From contig NZ_JBIIAW010000017.1 in the NCBI RefSeq assembly GCF_044239695.1, positions 1 to 39,561 of the forward strand: a stretch of DNA of 39,561 nucleotides. Reading direction: 5' to 3'. The DNA is from Pseudolysinimonas_A sp044239695. Its GTDB lineage: Bacteria > Actinomycetota > Actinomycetes > Actinomycetales > Microbacteriaceae. Below are positions 16,127 to 24,674 of this stretch, one piece after another (the stretch's first letter is position 1; each line of letters begins with the position of its first letter). The notes beneath the pieces were generated by a model. That model made no database searches. It saw only the letters and a program-made list of their open reading frames with translations, and was not told the DNA's origin. The position numbers and the translations under genes were made by a program.

Positions 16127-17212
16127 TCAGCCTTCGGCGACGTTCTGGTAGGCGAGGAAGAGCAGCGACTCGTCGGGGCCTTCGAGTGTCGTGGGGCGAC
16201 CGATGCCGTCGAGCACGATGAAGCGCAGCATCCCGGCCCGGGCCTTCTTGTCGCGCTGCATCGTCGCGAGCAGCGTCTTCCACCGGCCGAGCGAGTACGT
16301 CGTCGGCAGCGACAGCGAGGTGAGGATGCGGCGGGTGCGTTCCACGGCGTCGTCCGAGAGGTTGCGGGTGAGCCGCGACAGCTCGGCCGCGAACATCATC
16401 CCGATCGCGACGGCCGCGCCGTGCCGCCACTGGTACCGCTCGGCGTGCTCGATCGCGTGGCCGAGCGTGTGCCCGTAGTTGAGGATCTCGCGCAGCCCCT
16501 GCTCGGTGAAGTCCTCGCCGACGACCCGCGCCTTCACCGCGATCGAGAGCTCGACGACCCGGCGGAAGGCCGGTGTGCGCGGATCGGTGACGGCATCCAC
16601 GTCGGCTTCGATGATGTCGAGGATCTCGGGCTCGGCGATGAAACCCGACTTCACGATCTCCGCGAAACCGGCGAGGATCTCGTTCTTCGGCAGCGCGTCG
16701 AGCAGTTCCAGGTCGCACAGCACGGCGCGCGGAGCGTGGAAGGCGCCGACGAGGTTCTTGCCCTCGGCGGTGTTGATCCCGGTCTTGCCGCCGACCGCGG
16801 CATCCACCATCGCGAGCACCGTCGTCGGCACCTGCACGACGTCGACGCCGCGCAGCCAGGTCGCGGCGACGAAGCCCGCGAGGTCGGTCGTCGCTCCCCC
16901 GCCGAGCCCGATGACGGCGTCGGTGCGGGTGAAGTCGGTCTGGCCCATGACGCCCCAGCAGAAGGCGGCGACTTCGACACGCTTGGCGTTCTCGGCATCC
17001 GGCACCTCGGCGAGGTAGACCTCGTAGCGGCCCGAGAGCTGCTCGCGGAGCGCCTCGGCGCGCGCGCCGAGGGTCGGAGCGTGCACGATCAGCACTTTCG
17101 CGGTCTTCGGCGAGAGCACGTCGGCGATCCGGGAGAGCAGCCCGCGCCCGACGAGCACGTCGTACCCGGGGGTACCCCCGACCGGGATCGTCGTCACGTC
17201 GTCGTCAGCCAT
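16127..17212 (-). CDS. aroB: 3-Dehydroquinate synthase
   Basis: Second shikimate step, converting DAHP to 3-dehydroquinate with NAD and a divalent metal. The 361-residue protein has the nucleotide-binding GLGGGATTDLAGFVAATWLRG region (about 102-122), VPTTVLAMVDAAVGGKTGIN, the metal/base segment LAGFAEIVKSGFI, and the second metal site ILNYGHTLGHAIEHAE, where conserved histidines lie. It starts at ATG 17212, overlapping the end of aroK by 19 nt, so the two are coupled. It converges on the GIY-YIG gene with one base between stops. Confidence 0.97.
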   Translation of the reverse strand: MADDDVTTIPVGGTPGYDVLVGRGLLSRIADVLSPKTAKVLIVHAPTLGARAEALREQLSGRYEVYLAEVPDAENAKRVEVAAFCWGVMGQTDFTRTDAVIGLGGGATTDLAGFVAATWLRGVDVVQVPTTVLAMVDAAVGGKTGINTAEGKNLVGAFHAPRAVLCDLELLDALPKNEILAGFAEIVKSGFIAEPEILDIIEADVDAVTDPRTPAFRRVVELSIAVKARVVGEDFTEQGLREILNYGHTLGHAIEHAERYQWRHGAAVAIGMMFAAELSRLTRNLSDDAVERTRRILTSLSLPTTYSLGRWKTLLATMQRDKKARAGMLRFIVLDGIGRPTTLEGPDESLLFLAYQNVAEG

Positions 17213-17688
17213 GCCGCCACCTCGTCCGCCAGTTGGTCGTTGGGGCGATGCGACGTATCGAACGTCGCATCCGCCAGTCGTTCGTAGATCGCCCAGCGCG
17301 GGGCATTGAGCGCGACCCAGTCCTGCACGCCGTTCGCGACGAGCGGCCGGTCGGCGTCGCCCGCGATCCGCGGTGCGACAGCCTCGGGCGAGATGGTCAG
17401 GAACACGACGCGGTGCCCGGCGAGATCGGCTTGCGTGCCGGGATCGAGGATCGCACCTCCCCCGAGCGACAGCACGCCCTCGCCCTGGAGACCGCGGCTG
17501 ACGACGGTCCGCTCGATCTCCCGGAACCGGGGCTCGCCGTGCTCGCGGAAGATGTCGGCGATCGGTCCGTACTCGGCGGCGATGAGCTTGTCGGTGTCGG
17601 CGAACGGCACCCCGAGGATGCGTGCGACTCGCTTGCCCAGACGGGACTTGCCGGCCCCGCTCGGCCCGATGAAAACGATCACGCTCAC
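17194..17688 (-). CDS. aroK: Shikimate kinase
   Basis: Phosphorylates shikimate at O3 with ATP. 164 residues. Walker A is GPSGAGKSRLG near 8-18, DTDKLI holds the Asp that contacts shikimate, FREHGEPRFREIE is the FR.xxGExxFRxxE signature, and LSLGGGAIL is the Walker-B-like glycine loop; the lid is DADRPLV. It starts at GTG 17688, which makes a 4-nt GTGA overlap with the aroC stop; a second GTG two codons on is also possible. A longer open frame upstream runs inside aroC and is a shadow. Confidence 0.95.
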   Translation of the reverse strand: MSVIVFIGPSGAGKSRLGKRVARILGVPFADTDKLIAAEYGPIADIFREHGEPRFREIERTVVSRGLQGEGVLSLGGGAILDPGTQADLAGHRVVFLTISPEAVAPRIAGDADRPLVANGVQDWVALNAPRWAIYERLADATFDTSHRPNDQLADEVAAWLTTT

Positions 17689-18890
17689 TCGGGGGCGGAC
17701 GCGGGCGCCGTGCGCAGCGCCTCGGGGATCGCCGCGAGGTAGCCCTGCAGGTTGCGTCGGGTCTCCTCGATCGAGTCGCCGCCGAACTTCTCGAGCACGG
17801 CGTTCGCGAGCACGAGAGCGACCATCGCCTCGGCGACGACCCCGGCCGCGGGCACGGCGCAGACGTCGGAGCGCTGATGGTGCGCCTCGGCGGCGACGCC
17901 GGTCGAGACGTCGACGGTGCGGAGGGCGTGCGGGACGGTCGCGATCGGCTTCATCCCGGCCCGCACGCGGAGCACGGTGCCCGTCGACATCCCGCCTTCG
18001 ACGCCGCCCGCCCGGTCCGACAGCCGGGTGATGCCGTCGGCGCCGATGACGAGTTCGTCGTGCGCGGCCGAACCCGGACGCGTCGTCGTCGTGAAGCCGT
18101 CGCCGACTTCGACGCCCTTGATCGCCTGGATGCTCATGAGCGCCGCCGCGAGTTGCGCGTCGAGCCGGCGGTCCCAGTGCACGTAGGAGCCGAGTCCCGG
18201 CGGCAGGCCGAAGGCGAGCACCTCGACGACGCCGCCGAGGGTGTCGCCGGAGTCGTGGGCCGCGTCGACCCGCGCGACCATCGCCGCCGAGGTCGCAGCG
18301 TCGAAGCACCGCAGCGGGTCGGCGTCGAGTGCGGCGACGTCGTCCGCAGTCGGCAGGGCGGCGCCGTCGGGCACGCGCACCTCGCCGATCGAGAGCGTGT
18401 GGGCGACGAGGCGGATGCCGAGCTCGCCGAGGAACGCGCGCGCGACAGCGCCGAGCGCGACCCGGGCTGCGGTCTCGCGGGCGCTCGCGCGCTCGAGCAC
18501 GTTGCGCGACTCGGGGAAGTCGTACTTCTGCATCCCGACGAGGTCGGCGTGGCCGGGCCGGGGACGGGTGAGCGGGGCACCGCGGCCCTTCGGCAGCGAC
18601 TCGACGTCGACGGGTTCGGCGCTCATCACGTCGACCCAACGGGGCCACTCCGTGTTGCCGACCCGCAGTGCGATCGGCGAGCCCATCGTGAGGCCGAATC
18701 GGATGCCGCCCGAGATGTCGAGCACGTCCTCCTCGAACTTCATCCGGGCGCCGCGCCCGTACCCGAGCTTGCGGCGCTGCAGATCGGTCTGGATGGCGGT
18801 CTTCGAGACCGGCACGCCCGCGGGCATCCCCTCGAGGATCGCCACGAGCTCGGGGCCGTGAGACTCCCCCGCGGTCAGCCAGCGCAACAT
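17685..18890 (-). CDS. aroC: Chorismate synthase
   Basis: Final shikimate-pathway step, EPSP to chorismate, needing reduced FMN. The 401-residue protein has the first signature GESHGPELVAILEGMPAG (8-25), GYGRGARMKFEEDVLDISGG in the 43-62 region, RPRPGHADLVGMQKY with the active-site His, ERASARETAARVA, and the third signature GGVEGGMSTG with later KPIATVPHALRTVD. It starts at ATG 18890, 4 nt after the aroE stop. Confidence 0.97.
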   Translation of the reverse strand: MLRWLTAGESHGPELVAILEGMPAGVPVSKTAIQTDLQRRKLGYGRGARMKFEEDVLDISGGIRFGLTMGSPIALRVGNTEWPRWVDVMSAEPVDVESLPKGRGAPLTRPRPGHADLVGMQKYDFPESRNVLERASARETAARVALGAVARAFLGELGIRLVAHTLSIGEVRVPDGAALPTADDVAALDADPLRCFDAATSAAMVARVDAAHDSGDTLGGVVEVLAFGLPPGLGSYVHWDRRLDAQLAAALMSIQAIKGVEVGDGFTTTTRPGSAAHDELVIGADGITRLSDRAGGVEGGMSTGTVLRVRAGMKPIATVPHALRTVDVSTGVAAEAHHQRSDVCAVPAAGVVAEAMVALVLANAVLEKFGGDSIEETRRNLQGYLAAIPEALRTAPASAPE

Positions 18891-18894
18891 GGTC

Positions 18895-19740
18895 TCAGTC
18901 TTCCAGGTTCAGGCGCACCGCTTCGCGCATCGCGGCGACCACCTCGTCCTCGTCGTCGAGCTCGCCGCCTTCGACGCCCGTGGCGAAGATGCGCACCTGC
19001 TCGATCGCCTGGTGCAAGAGCATCTCGAGGCCGCTGACCACAAGGCCGTCACGCTCGGTCCACCGGGCGGCCCGCGGCGTCGGCCACGGGTCGTACGGCA
19101 CCTCCATCAGCACGTCGCCGAGGTCGGCCTCCGGGACGTCGTCCGGATCGATGTCGCCGGGCAGTGTGTTGATGACCAGATCGGCGCGCACCGGCACGTG
19201 CGACCCGTAGAGTCGCCACTCGGTGTGGACCCCGAGTCGATCGCCGAGCTCCTCCAGCGCGTGGATGCCGGAGAGGCTCCGCCCGGAGACGAGCACGCGC
19301 GAGGCGCCCAGCCGCGCCGCCGCGAGGAACGCCGACCCGGCCGTGTTGCCGGTGCCGATGATGTGGACGGTGTCGACATCCGTCACGCCGTGGTCGCCGA
19401 GCGCTCCCACCAGACCCGCGACGTCGGTGTTGAAGCCGTGCGGCCCGTCCTCGTCGAACAGCACCGTGTTCGCGGCACCCGAGATGTCGACGAGGTCGGA
19501 CCGGTGGGCGAGCAACGGCAGCACCTCGTGCTTGAGGGGCATCGTCAGCGAGAGGCCGCGCCAGGACTCGTCGAGTCCCCCGAAGAACGCGGGAAGCGTG
19601 CCCGAGGGCGTCTCGACCCGCTCGTACTCCCAGGGCAGCCCGAGCACGCGGTAGGCGGCGCGGTGCAGCTCGGGCGAGCGCGAGTGCTCGATCGGCGACC
19701 CGAGCACCGCGAGGTGTCGGACGCCCCCTGCGGGGCTCAC
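18895..19740 (-). CDS. aroE: Shikimate dehydrogenase
   Basis: Reduces 3-dehydroshikimate to shikimate, normally with NADPH. 281 residues. Substrate-binding SPIEHSRSPELHRAAY sits at about 15-30. The catalytic lysine is in LTMPLKHEVL, the catalytic aspartate in GFNTDVAGLV, and the nucleotide loop is HIIGTGNTAGSAF near 130, with a less usual GTGNTA instead of GAGGAA. It starts at GTG 19740, overlapping the mltG stop by 4 nt (GTGA). With aroC, aroK and aroB it makes four consecutive pathway genes in one coupled run. Confidence 0.93.
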   Translation of the reverse strand: MSPAGGVRHLAVLGSPIEHSRSPELHRAAYRVLGLPWEYERVETPSGTLPAFFGGLDESWRGLSLTMPLKHEVLPLLAHRSDLVDISGAANTVLFDEDGPHGFNTDVAGLVGALGDHGVTDVDTVHIIGTGNTAGSAFLAAARLGASRVLVSGRSLSGIHALEELGDRLGVHTEWRLYGSHVPVRADLVINTLPGDIDPDDVPEADLGDVLMEVPYDPWPTPRAARWTERDGLVVSGLEMLLHQAIEQVRIFATGVEGGELDDEDEVVAAMREAVRLNLED

Positions 19741-21122
19741 TCGCAGTACGACGCGTTCTCGTCGCTCGCGCGGCACCAGGCGTACAACTGCTGTGCAGCG
19801 GCCTCGTGTTGGTTCGCGGTCTCGGAGAAGACGGTCTCGCCGGTCTGGAGGTTGATCGGGACGAAGAACAGCCACGGGCCGTCCGCGGGCGAGATCGCGG
19901 CCTGGATCGCCGCCTCGCCGGGCAGGCCGATCGGCCCGTACGGCAGCCCCTCGTGGAAGTAGGTGCTGTACAGGTTGTCGGGGTTCTGCCGCTCGGCCTC
20001 CGTCGTCCAGACGGTGTCGAGGTTTCCGGTGCCGTAGGCGACCGTCGCGTCGGACTCGAGCTTCATCCCGATGTCGAGGCGGTTGTAGAACACCCGCGCG
20101 ATCTTGGGCGGGTCGTCGGGGTTCGGGCCGGATTCGCGCTGCACGAGCGCCGCCATCTTGAGGATGTCCAGGCGGTCTTCGACCGCCACGCCGTTGGCGT
20201 CGAGCACCTCGAACATCTTGTCGACGGTCATCTGGATGGCATCCTGCGCCGTCACGCCGGGATCGAACGTGTAGGTGGCCGGGAACATCCAGCCTTCGAT
20301 GCCGGGCGACTCCGCGGGAATGCCGAACGAGGTGTAGTCGGCGGCGGCCGCCTGCAGTTCCTCGAGCGGGATCTCGGTCGCGGCGGCGATCTGCACGAGC
20401 GCGGCGGCGTAGCTCGAGCCCTCGATGATCGGCACGCGGTTGACGACCTGGTTCGCCGGGTCGGTGATGGCCGCGACCGCCGAGGCCGCGCTCATCTCGC
20501 CCTGCAGGCGGAACGCCCCGGGGAAGAAGGTGATGTCGGAGTTCTCCGGCAGCAGCAGATAGTCGTACACGGCGTCGAACGACATCGTGACGCCTTCGTC
20601 GTGCAGTTTGCGCGCGACATCCTCGCCGATGTCGTCGCTCGCCACCGTGACGATGATCTCCTGGCCGTTGCCGGTGCCGGGGTAGTCGTTGGCGACCTCC
20701 CAGCCGAAGAGTTCGCGCACCTGCTCCTCGTAGGTGAGCCAGGCGTAGGCCGCCGCGCCGCCGCCGCCGGCGATCAGGACCGCGAGGATGACGAGCACGG
20801 CGATGAGACCGCGACGCTTCTTCTTCGGTTTCGCCAGTTCGTCCGAGGGCGTGCGGGTGCCGCGTCCGCCGCGGGCCGACTGCTGCTCCTCGCGCTCGCG
20901 GAGCTGGCGTCGGGTGAGCGTCTCCGTCGCCACCGCGGACGGGGCGTCGTGGATGTTGGTGCGGGCCGTCTGCTGGGCCTGCGCCTCGGCGGCCGCGACG
21001 GCGAACGGGTCGGAGGCACGCACGCCCGGATACGCGGTCGGCTCCGCGGCGGGCTGTTGCGGGCGGGCGGATCCACCTTCCGCGGGACGGAAGATCTCGT
21101 CCCAGCTGGGTTCGTTCGCCAC
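19737..21122 (-). CDS. mltG: Endolytic murein transglycosylase MltG (YceG-like)
   Basis: Membrane enzyme that cleaves nascent peptidoglycan strands and sets glycan chain length. About 461 residues. The first ~115 are cytoplasmic, Ala/Pro/Gln-rich and probably disordered, ending in basic KPKKKRRG. A membrane segment follows (LIAVLVILAVLIAGGGGAAA). The YceG domain holds the catalytic Glu in LVQRESGPN, then ARVFYNRL, ATVAYGTGNLDTVW and NLYSTYFHEGLPYGPIGLPG. GTG 21122 is chosen because GGAGG (21135-21131) lies 8 nt upstream. A GTG at 21131 overlaps that same Shine-Dalgarno and is less likely. It begins 1 nt after the ruvX stop. Confidence 0.93.
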   Translation of the reverse strand: MANEPSWDEIFRPAEGGSARPQQPAAEPTAYPGVRASDPFAVAAAEAQAQQTARTNIHDAPSAVATETLTRRQLREREEQQSARGGRGTRTPSDELAKPKKKRRGLIAVLVILAVLIAGGGGAAAYAWLTYEEQVRELFGWEVANDYPGTGNGQEIIVTVASDDIGEDVARKLHDEGVTMSFDAVYDYLLLPENSDITFFPGAFRLQGEMSAASAVAAITDPANQVVNRVPIIEGSSYAAALVQIAAATEIPLEELQAAAADYTSFGIPAESPGIEGWMFPATYTFDPGVTAQDAIQMTVDKMFEVLDANGVAVEDRLDILKMAALVQRESGPNPDDPPKIARVFYNRLDIGMKLESDATVAYGTGNLDTVWTTEAERQNPDNLYSTYFHEGLPYGPIGLPGEAAIQAAISPADGPWLFFVPINLQTGETVFSETANQHEAAAQQLYAWCRASDENASYCE

Positions 21123-21123
21123 G

Positions 21124-21585
21124 TCAGGCACCTCCGTCGGGGTCGACCCGCGCTCCGGGCGGCAGGCCCGCCGAGCGCTCGTGGTCGAGGGCGTTCTGGA
21201 GGATGATAACAGCGGCGACTTGGTCGATCACGGGACGCGAACCCTTGGTGCGTCGCCCCGCGGCGTGCAGAGCGCGCTGGGCGGACACCGTCGAGAGCCG
21301 CTCATCGACGAGGCGCACGGGGACCTGGGTCCAGCCCGCGAGGGCCGCGGCGAACTCCCGCGCGTCGGTGGTCGAGGCGGTGTCGGCGCCGCTCAGCGAC
21401 AGCGGGAGCCCGACCACGATCTCGGCCGGGCCGTACTCCTCGACGAGCAGCCGGAACGCCCGCTCGTCGGCGTCCACGCGGGCGAGAGTCGCCACCGGGG
21501 TCGCCAGGAGCCCGTCGCGGTCGCACACCGCGATTCCGACGCGCGCCTTCCCCACGTCGACGCCGAGTCGAACCCCGGGACGCAC
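21124..21585 (-). CDS. ruvX: RuvX/YqgF-family putative Holliday junction resolvase
   Basis: RNase H-fold protein implicated in 16S rRNA 5'-end processing and, by fold, in junction resolution. 153 residues. The first acidic site is RLGVDVGKARVGIAVCD; IVVGLPLSLSG, VRLVDERLSTVSAQRAL and VIDQVAAVIILQNALD hold the remaining conserved acids. It starts at GTG 21585, 2 nt after the alaS stop. The order alaS-ruvX-mltG-aroE is the usual actinobacterial one. Confidence 0.94.
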   Translation of the reverse strand: MRPGVRLGVDVGKARVGIAVCDRDGLLATPVATLARVDADERAFRLLVEEYGPAEIVVGLPLSLSGADTASTTDAREFAAALAGWTQVPVRLVDERLSTVSAQRALHAAGRRTKGSRPVIDQVAAVIILQNALDHERSAGLPPGARVDPDGGA

Positions 21586-21587
21586 GC

Positions 21588-24248
21588 TCAGCCCTGCAGC
21601 GCGGCCGAGATGCCCGAGAGGGCCGCGCCGATCGCGCCGAGGTCGGTGCCGCCGCCCTGCGCGAGGTCGTCCTTGCCGCCGCCGCCACCGCCGAGGGTCG
21701 CCGCCGCCTGCTTGGCGAGAGCCCCGGCCTTCGCGCCGGCTTCCCGAGCTGCAGGGGTGGTCGCGACGATGACCGCCGGCTTCCCGCCGACGCGAGCCGC
21801 GAGAGCGACGACAGACGACTCGGAGCCGAGCCGCTCACGAACGCTCGTCGCGAGGGAGCGGAGCTCATCGGCCGACGCCAGTTCGCCGAGGTCTTCGATC
21901 ACGGCGAGGTAGCCGCCGACGCGCGTCGCGTTCTCGACCAGAGCCGGCACCCGGCCGGAGAGCTTGGAGGCTTCGAACGCCGCGATCTTCTTCTCCGCCG
22001 CCTTCAGCTGCTCGACGAGCGAGGAGATCCGCTCCGGCAGCTGCTCGCGCGGCGTTTTGAGCGTGCTGGTCAGCTGCGACACGATCGCGCGCTCCGCGGT
22101 GAGGTCGCGGAACGCGTCGAGTCCGACGAGTGCCTCCACCCGGCGATTCGTCGAACCGACGCTGGACTCGCTGACGAGGTTGACGAGCCCGACCTCCGCG
22201 GACCGGTTGACGTGGATGCCGGCGCACAGTTCCCGCGACCAGCCGCCGTCGCCGATGTCGACCATCCGCACGGTGTCGCCGTACTTCTCGCCGAACAGCG
22301 CCATCGCGCCCGCCGCCTTGGCCTCATCGAGAGAGAGGATGCGGGTGCTCACCTCGAGGTTGTCGCGCACCGCGTTGTTCGAGATCTCCTCGATCTCGCT
22401 GCGCGTCTCGGGCGAGAGCGCCTGGTTCCACGAGAAGTCGAGCCGCAGGTAGCCGGCCTTGTTGAAGGATCCCGACTGGTGCGCCTCGCTGCCGAGGGTC
22501 TGGCGCAGCGCGGCGTGCACGAGGTGAGTCGCGGAGTGCGCCTGCGACGCCGCGTGCCGGTAGAGCGGGTCGACGATCGTCGTGGCGACGGCATCCACCG
22601 CCACCTCGCCGGCGCGCACCTTCACGGTGTGGCTGATGAGCCCCTTGACCGGCCGCTGCACGTCGAGCACCTCGAGGTCGAAGCCGTCGCCGACGATCGC
22701 CCCCTGGTCGGCCGCCTGGCCACCGGACTCCGCGTAGAGCGACGATTCGGCGAGCACGACCTCGGCGGTCTGACCGACGGTCGCCTTCTGCGCGGGCTGG
22801 CCGTCGATGAGGATGCCGAGCACCCGGGTTTCGGTCTGCAGGGTGTCGTAGCCGGTGAACACCGTCTCGCCCTGCGAGCGCAGGGCGGAGTAGACGGCGA
22901 GGTCGGCGATCGCGCCCTTCTTCGCCTTGGCGTCGGTCTTCGCGCGCGTGCGCTGCTCGAGCATGAGCTTGTCGAACGCGTCGCGGTCGACCGTGAGGCC
23001 GGCCTCCTCCGCGATCTCGAGCGTGAGGTCGATCGGGAACCCGAAGGTGTCGTGCAGCAGGAAGGTCGTGTCGCCGGGCAGCGTGACAGCTCCGGCCTTC
23101 TTGGTCTCGGCGACGGCGGTGTCGAGGATCGTCGTGCCGCTGGCGAGCGTTCCGAGGAAGGTCTCCTCCTCGCCGAGGGCGAGTCGCGACGTGCGATCCC
23201 AGTTCTCCTCGACCTCGGGGTAGGCGTCGCGCATCGCATGGCGCGACGCGTCGAACAACTCCGCGAACGACGGCGCATCCACGCCGAGCAGCCGCATCGA
23301 ACGGATGGCGCGACGCAGCAGGCGACGCAGGATGTAGCCGCGGCCCTCGTTGCCCGGCGTGACGCCGTCGGTCATCAGCATGAGCGACGACCGCACGTGA
23401 TCGGCGATGACCCGGAACCGCACGTCGTCGCCGTGGTCGGCGCCGTACTTCTTGCCCGAGAGCTCCACGGCGCGGTCGAGAACGGGCCGCACCTGGTCGA
23501 TCTCGTACATGTTGTCGACGCCCTGTTTGATGAACGCGACGCGCTCCATCCCCATGCCGGTGTCGATGTTCTTCTTCGGCAGCTCCCCGACGATGTCGAA
23601 GTCGACCTTGCTGCGCACGTTCTGGATGGCGTACTGCATGAAGACGAGGTTCCAGATCTCGACGTACCGGTCGTCGTCCGTCGCCGGACCGCCGTCGACG
23701 CCGTAGGCGGGGCCGCGGTCGAAGAAGATCTCGGAGCAGGGACCGGCGGGACCGGGCTGCCCGGTCGACCAGTAGTTCGAGTCCTTGCCGAGGTTCTGGA
23801 TGCGGTCGTCCGACAGACCCGCGACGCCCTTCCAGAGCTTCCGCGCCTCGTCGTCCTCCTCGTAGACGGTGACCCAGAGGTCCTTCTCGTCGAAACCGAG
23901 GCCGCCGGCGCTCTCCGGGCTGGTCAGCAGCTCCCAGGCGTAGCCGATCGCGCCTTCCTTGAAGTAGTCGCCGAACGAGAAGTTGCCGTTCATCTGGAAG
24001 AACGTGCCGTGGCGCGGCGTCTTGCCGACCTCCTCGATGTCGTTCGTGCGGATGCACTTCTGCACGCTCGTCGCCCGCGGGTAGGGCGCCGGCACGACTC
24101 CGGTGAGGTACGGGATGAACGGCACCATGCCGGCGACGGTGAACAGCAGGCTCGGGTCGTCGCTGACGAGCGACGCGGAGGGGACGACGGTGTGGCCGCG
24201 CTCCCCGAAGTAGGTGAGCCAGCGGCGTTGGATCTCGGCGGTCTGCAC
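21588..24248 (-). CDS. alaS: Alanyl-tRNA synthetase
   Basis: Charges tRNA-Ala. 886 residues, full length. The catalytic core begins at the N-terminus: QRRWLTYFGERGHTVVPSAS, then FTVAGMVPFIPYLTG, HGTFFQMNGNFSFGDYFKEG, and GPCSEIFFD. The editing domain metal site is split between HSATHLVHAAL (about 565-575) and CAGIHVNRS (about 673-681). The C-terminal domain ends with a glycine-rich GGGGGGKDDLAQGGG typical of AlaRS C-Ala. It starts at GTG 24248, with AGGA 7 nt upstream. A hairpin (24270-24284, CCGCCC/GGGCGG) lies in its leader. Confidence 0.97.
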   Translation of the reverse strand: MQTAEIQRRWLTYFGERGHTVVPSASLVSDDPSLLFTVAGMVPFIPYLTGVVPAPYPRATSVQKCIRTNDIEEVGKTPRHGTFFQMNGNFSFGDYFKEGAIGYAWELLTSPESAGGLGFDEKDLWVTVYEEDDEARKLWKGVAGLSDDRIQNLGKDSNYWSTGQPGPAGPCSEIFFDRGPAYGVDGGPATDDDRYVEIWNLVFMQYAIQNVRSKVDFDIVGELPKKNIDTGMGMERVAFIKQGVDNMYEIDQVRPVLDRAVELSGKKYGADHGDDVRFRVIADHVRSSLMLMTDGVTPGNEGRGYILRRLLRRAIRSMRLLGVDAPSFAELFDASRHAMRDAYPEVEENWDRTSRLALGEEETFLGTLASGTTILDTAVAETKKAGAVTLPGDTTFLLHDTFGFPIDLTLEIAEEAGLTVDRDAFDKLMLEQRTRAKTDAKAKKGAIADLAVYSALRSQGETVFTGYDTLQTETRVLGILIDGQPAQKATVGQTAEVVLAESSLYAESGGQAADQGAIVGDGFDLEVLDVQRPVKGLISHTVKVRAGEVAVDAVATTIVDPLYRHAASQAHSATHLVHAALRQTLGSEAHQSGSFNKAGYLRLDFSWNQALSPETRSEIEEISNNAVRDNLEVSTRILSLDEAKAAGAMALFGEKYGDTVRMVDIGDGGWSRELCAGIHVNRSAEVGLVNLVSESSVGSTNRRVEALVGLDAFRDLTAERAIVSQLTSTLKTPREQLPERISSLVEQLKAAEKKIAAFEASKLSGRVPALVENATRVGGYLAVIEDLGELASADELRSLATSVRERLGSESSVVALAARVGGKPAVIVATTPAAREAGAKAGALAKQAAATLGGGGGGKDDLAQGGGTDLGAIGAALSGISAALQG

Positions 24249-24269
24249 GGCGGTTCCTGCTCTGTATCG

Positions 24270-24284
24270 CCGCCCGGAGGGCGG
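24270..24284. other. Short GC hairpin in the alaS leader
   Basis: CCGCCC pairs with GGGCGG around a 3-nt GGA loop, between the small membrane gene and alaS. It could be a weak terminator for the upstream gene or an mRNA leader structure. No T-run follows. The rest of 24249-24350 is very GC-rich with no ORF. Confidence 0.35.
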
Positions 24285-24350
24285 GCATGTGAAGACGAGA
24301 GGCGCGGCGGACCGCCCGGCGGGGCGACCGCCGGACCGGGGTCGGCGGGG

Positions 24351-24581
24351 TTAGTTGGCGGCGGAGCGGGCGCGGGCGCCGATGTCGGAGACGACACCGT
24401 CGACCGTCTGCTTGAGCTCGGCCTCGCGGCTCTTGTAGCCCTGCACGACGGCGTCGCCGAAGTCCTTGGCCTTCTTGTCGACGTCGGCGAAGAACTTCTG
24501 ACCCTCGGGGGTCTTGGCGACCTGGTGGGCGATCGCGAAGCCGGCGGCGACGCCGACGGTGAGAAGCAGCAGACCCTTCAT
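24351..24581 (-). CDS. Small N-terminally anchored membrane protein, function unknown
   Basis: 76 residues. Residues 2-18 are hydrophobic (KGLLLLTVGVAAGFAIA) and should span or anchor in the membrane. The rest is charged and helical, with Lys/Asp/Glu repeating (KTPEGQKFFADVDKKAKDFG), resembling a short coiled-coil or YtxH-like protein, though I cannot name a family. A strong Shine-Dalgarno (AAGGAGG) ends about 6 nt before ATG 24581, so it is surely translated. It lies between rpsD and alaS, a spot where other actinobacteria also keep small membrane proteins (DUF948-like). A terminator hairpin separates it from rpsD. Confidence 0.75.
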   Translation of the reverse strand: MKGLLLLTVGVAAGFAIAHQVAKTPEGQKFFADVDKKAKDFGDAVVQGYKSREAELKQTVDGVVSDIGARARSAAN

Positions 24582-24614
24582 GAGGATCCTCCTTCGGGGA
24601 TGTCGACAACAGAA

Positions 24615-24666
24615 ACGACGAACGGGGAAGTCCCCAGCTTACGCCGGTGGCTTCCCCGTTGTCGTG
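24615..24666 (-). terminator. Hairpin terminator after rpsD
   Basis: AACGGGGAAG (24621-24630) and CTTCCCCGTT (24651-24660) pair perfectly over 10 bp around a 20-nt loop. ACGAC and GTCGT extend the stem by 5 bp past a 1-nt bulge. It starts about 9 nt after the rpsD stop, and TTTCTGTTGTC follows on the minus strand. Long for an actinobacterial terminator. Confidence 0.75.
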
Positions 24667-24674
24667 ATGGTTGC

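Noticed and set aside
16979..16990. CTTCGACACG inside aroB matches an arm of the REP-like unit.
   Set aside because: Only about 10 nt, in frame within a conserved gene, with no stem; chance match.
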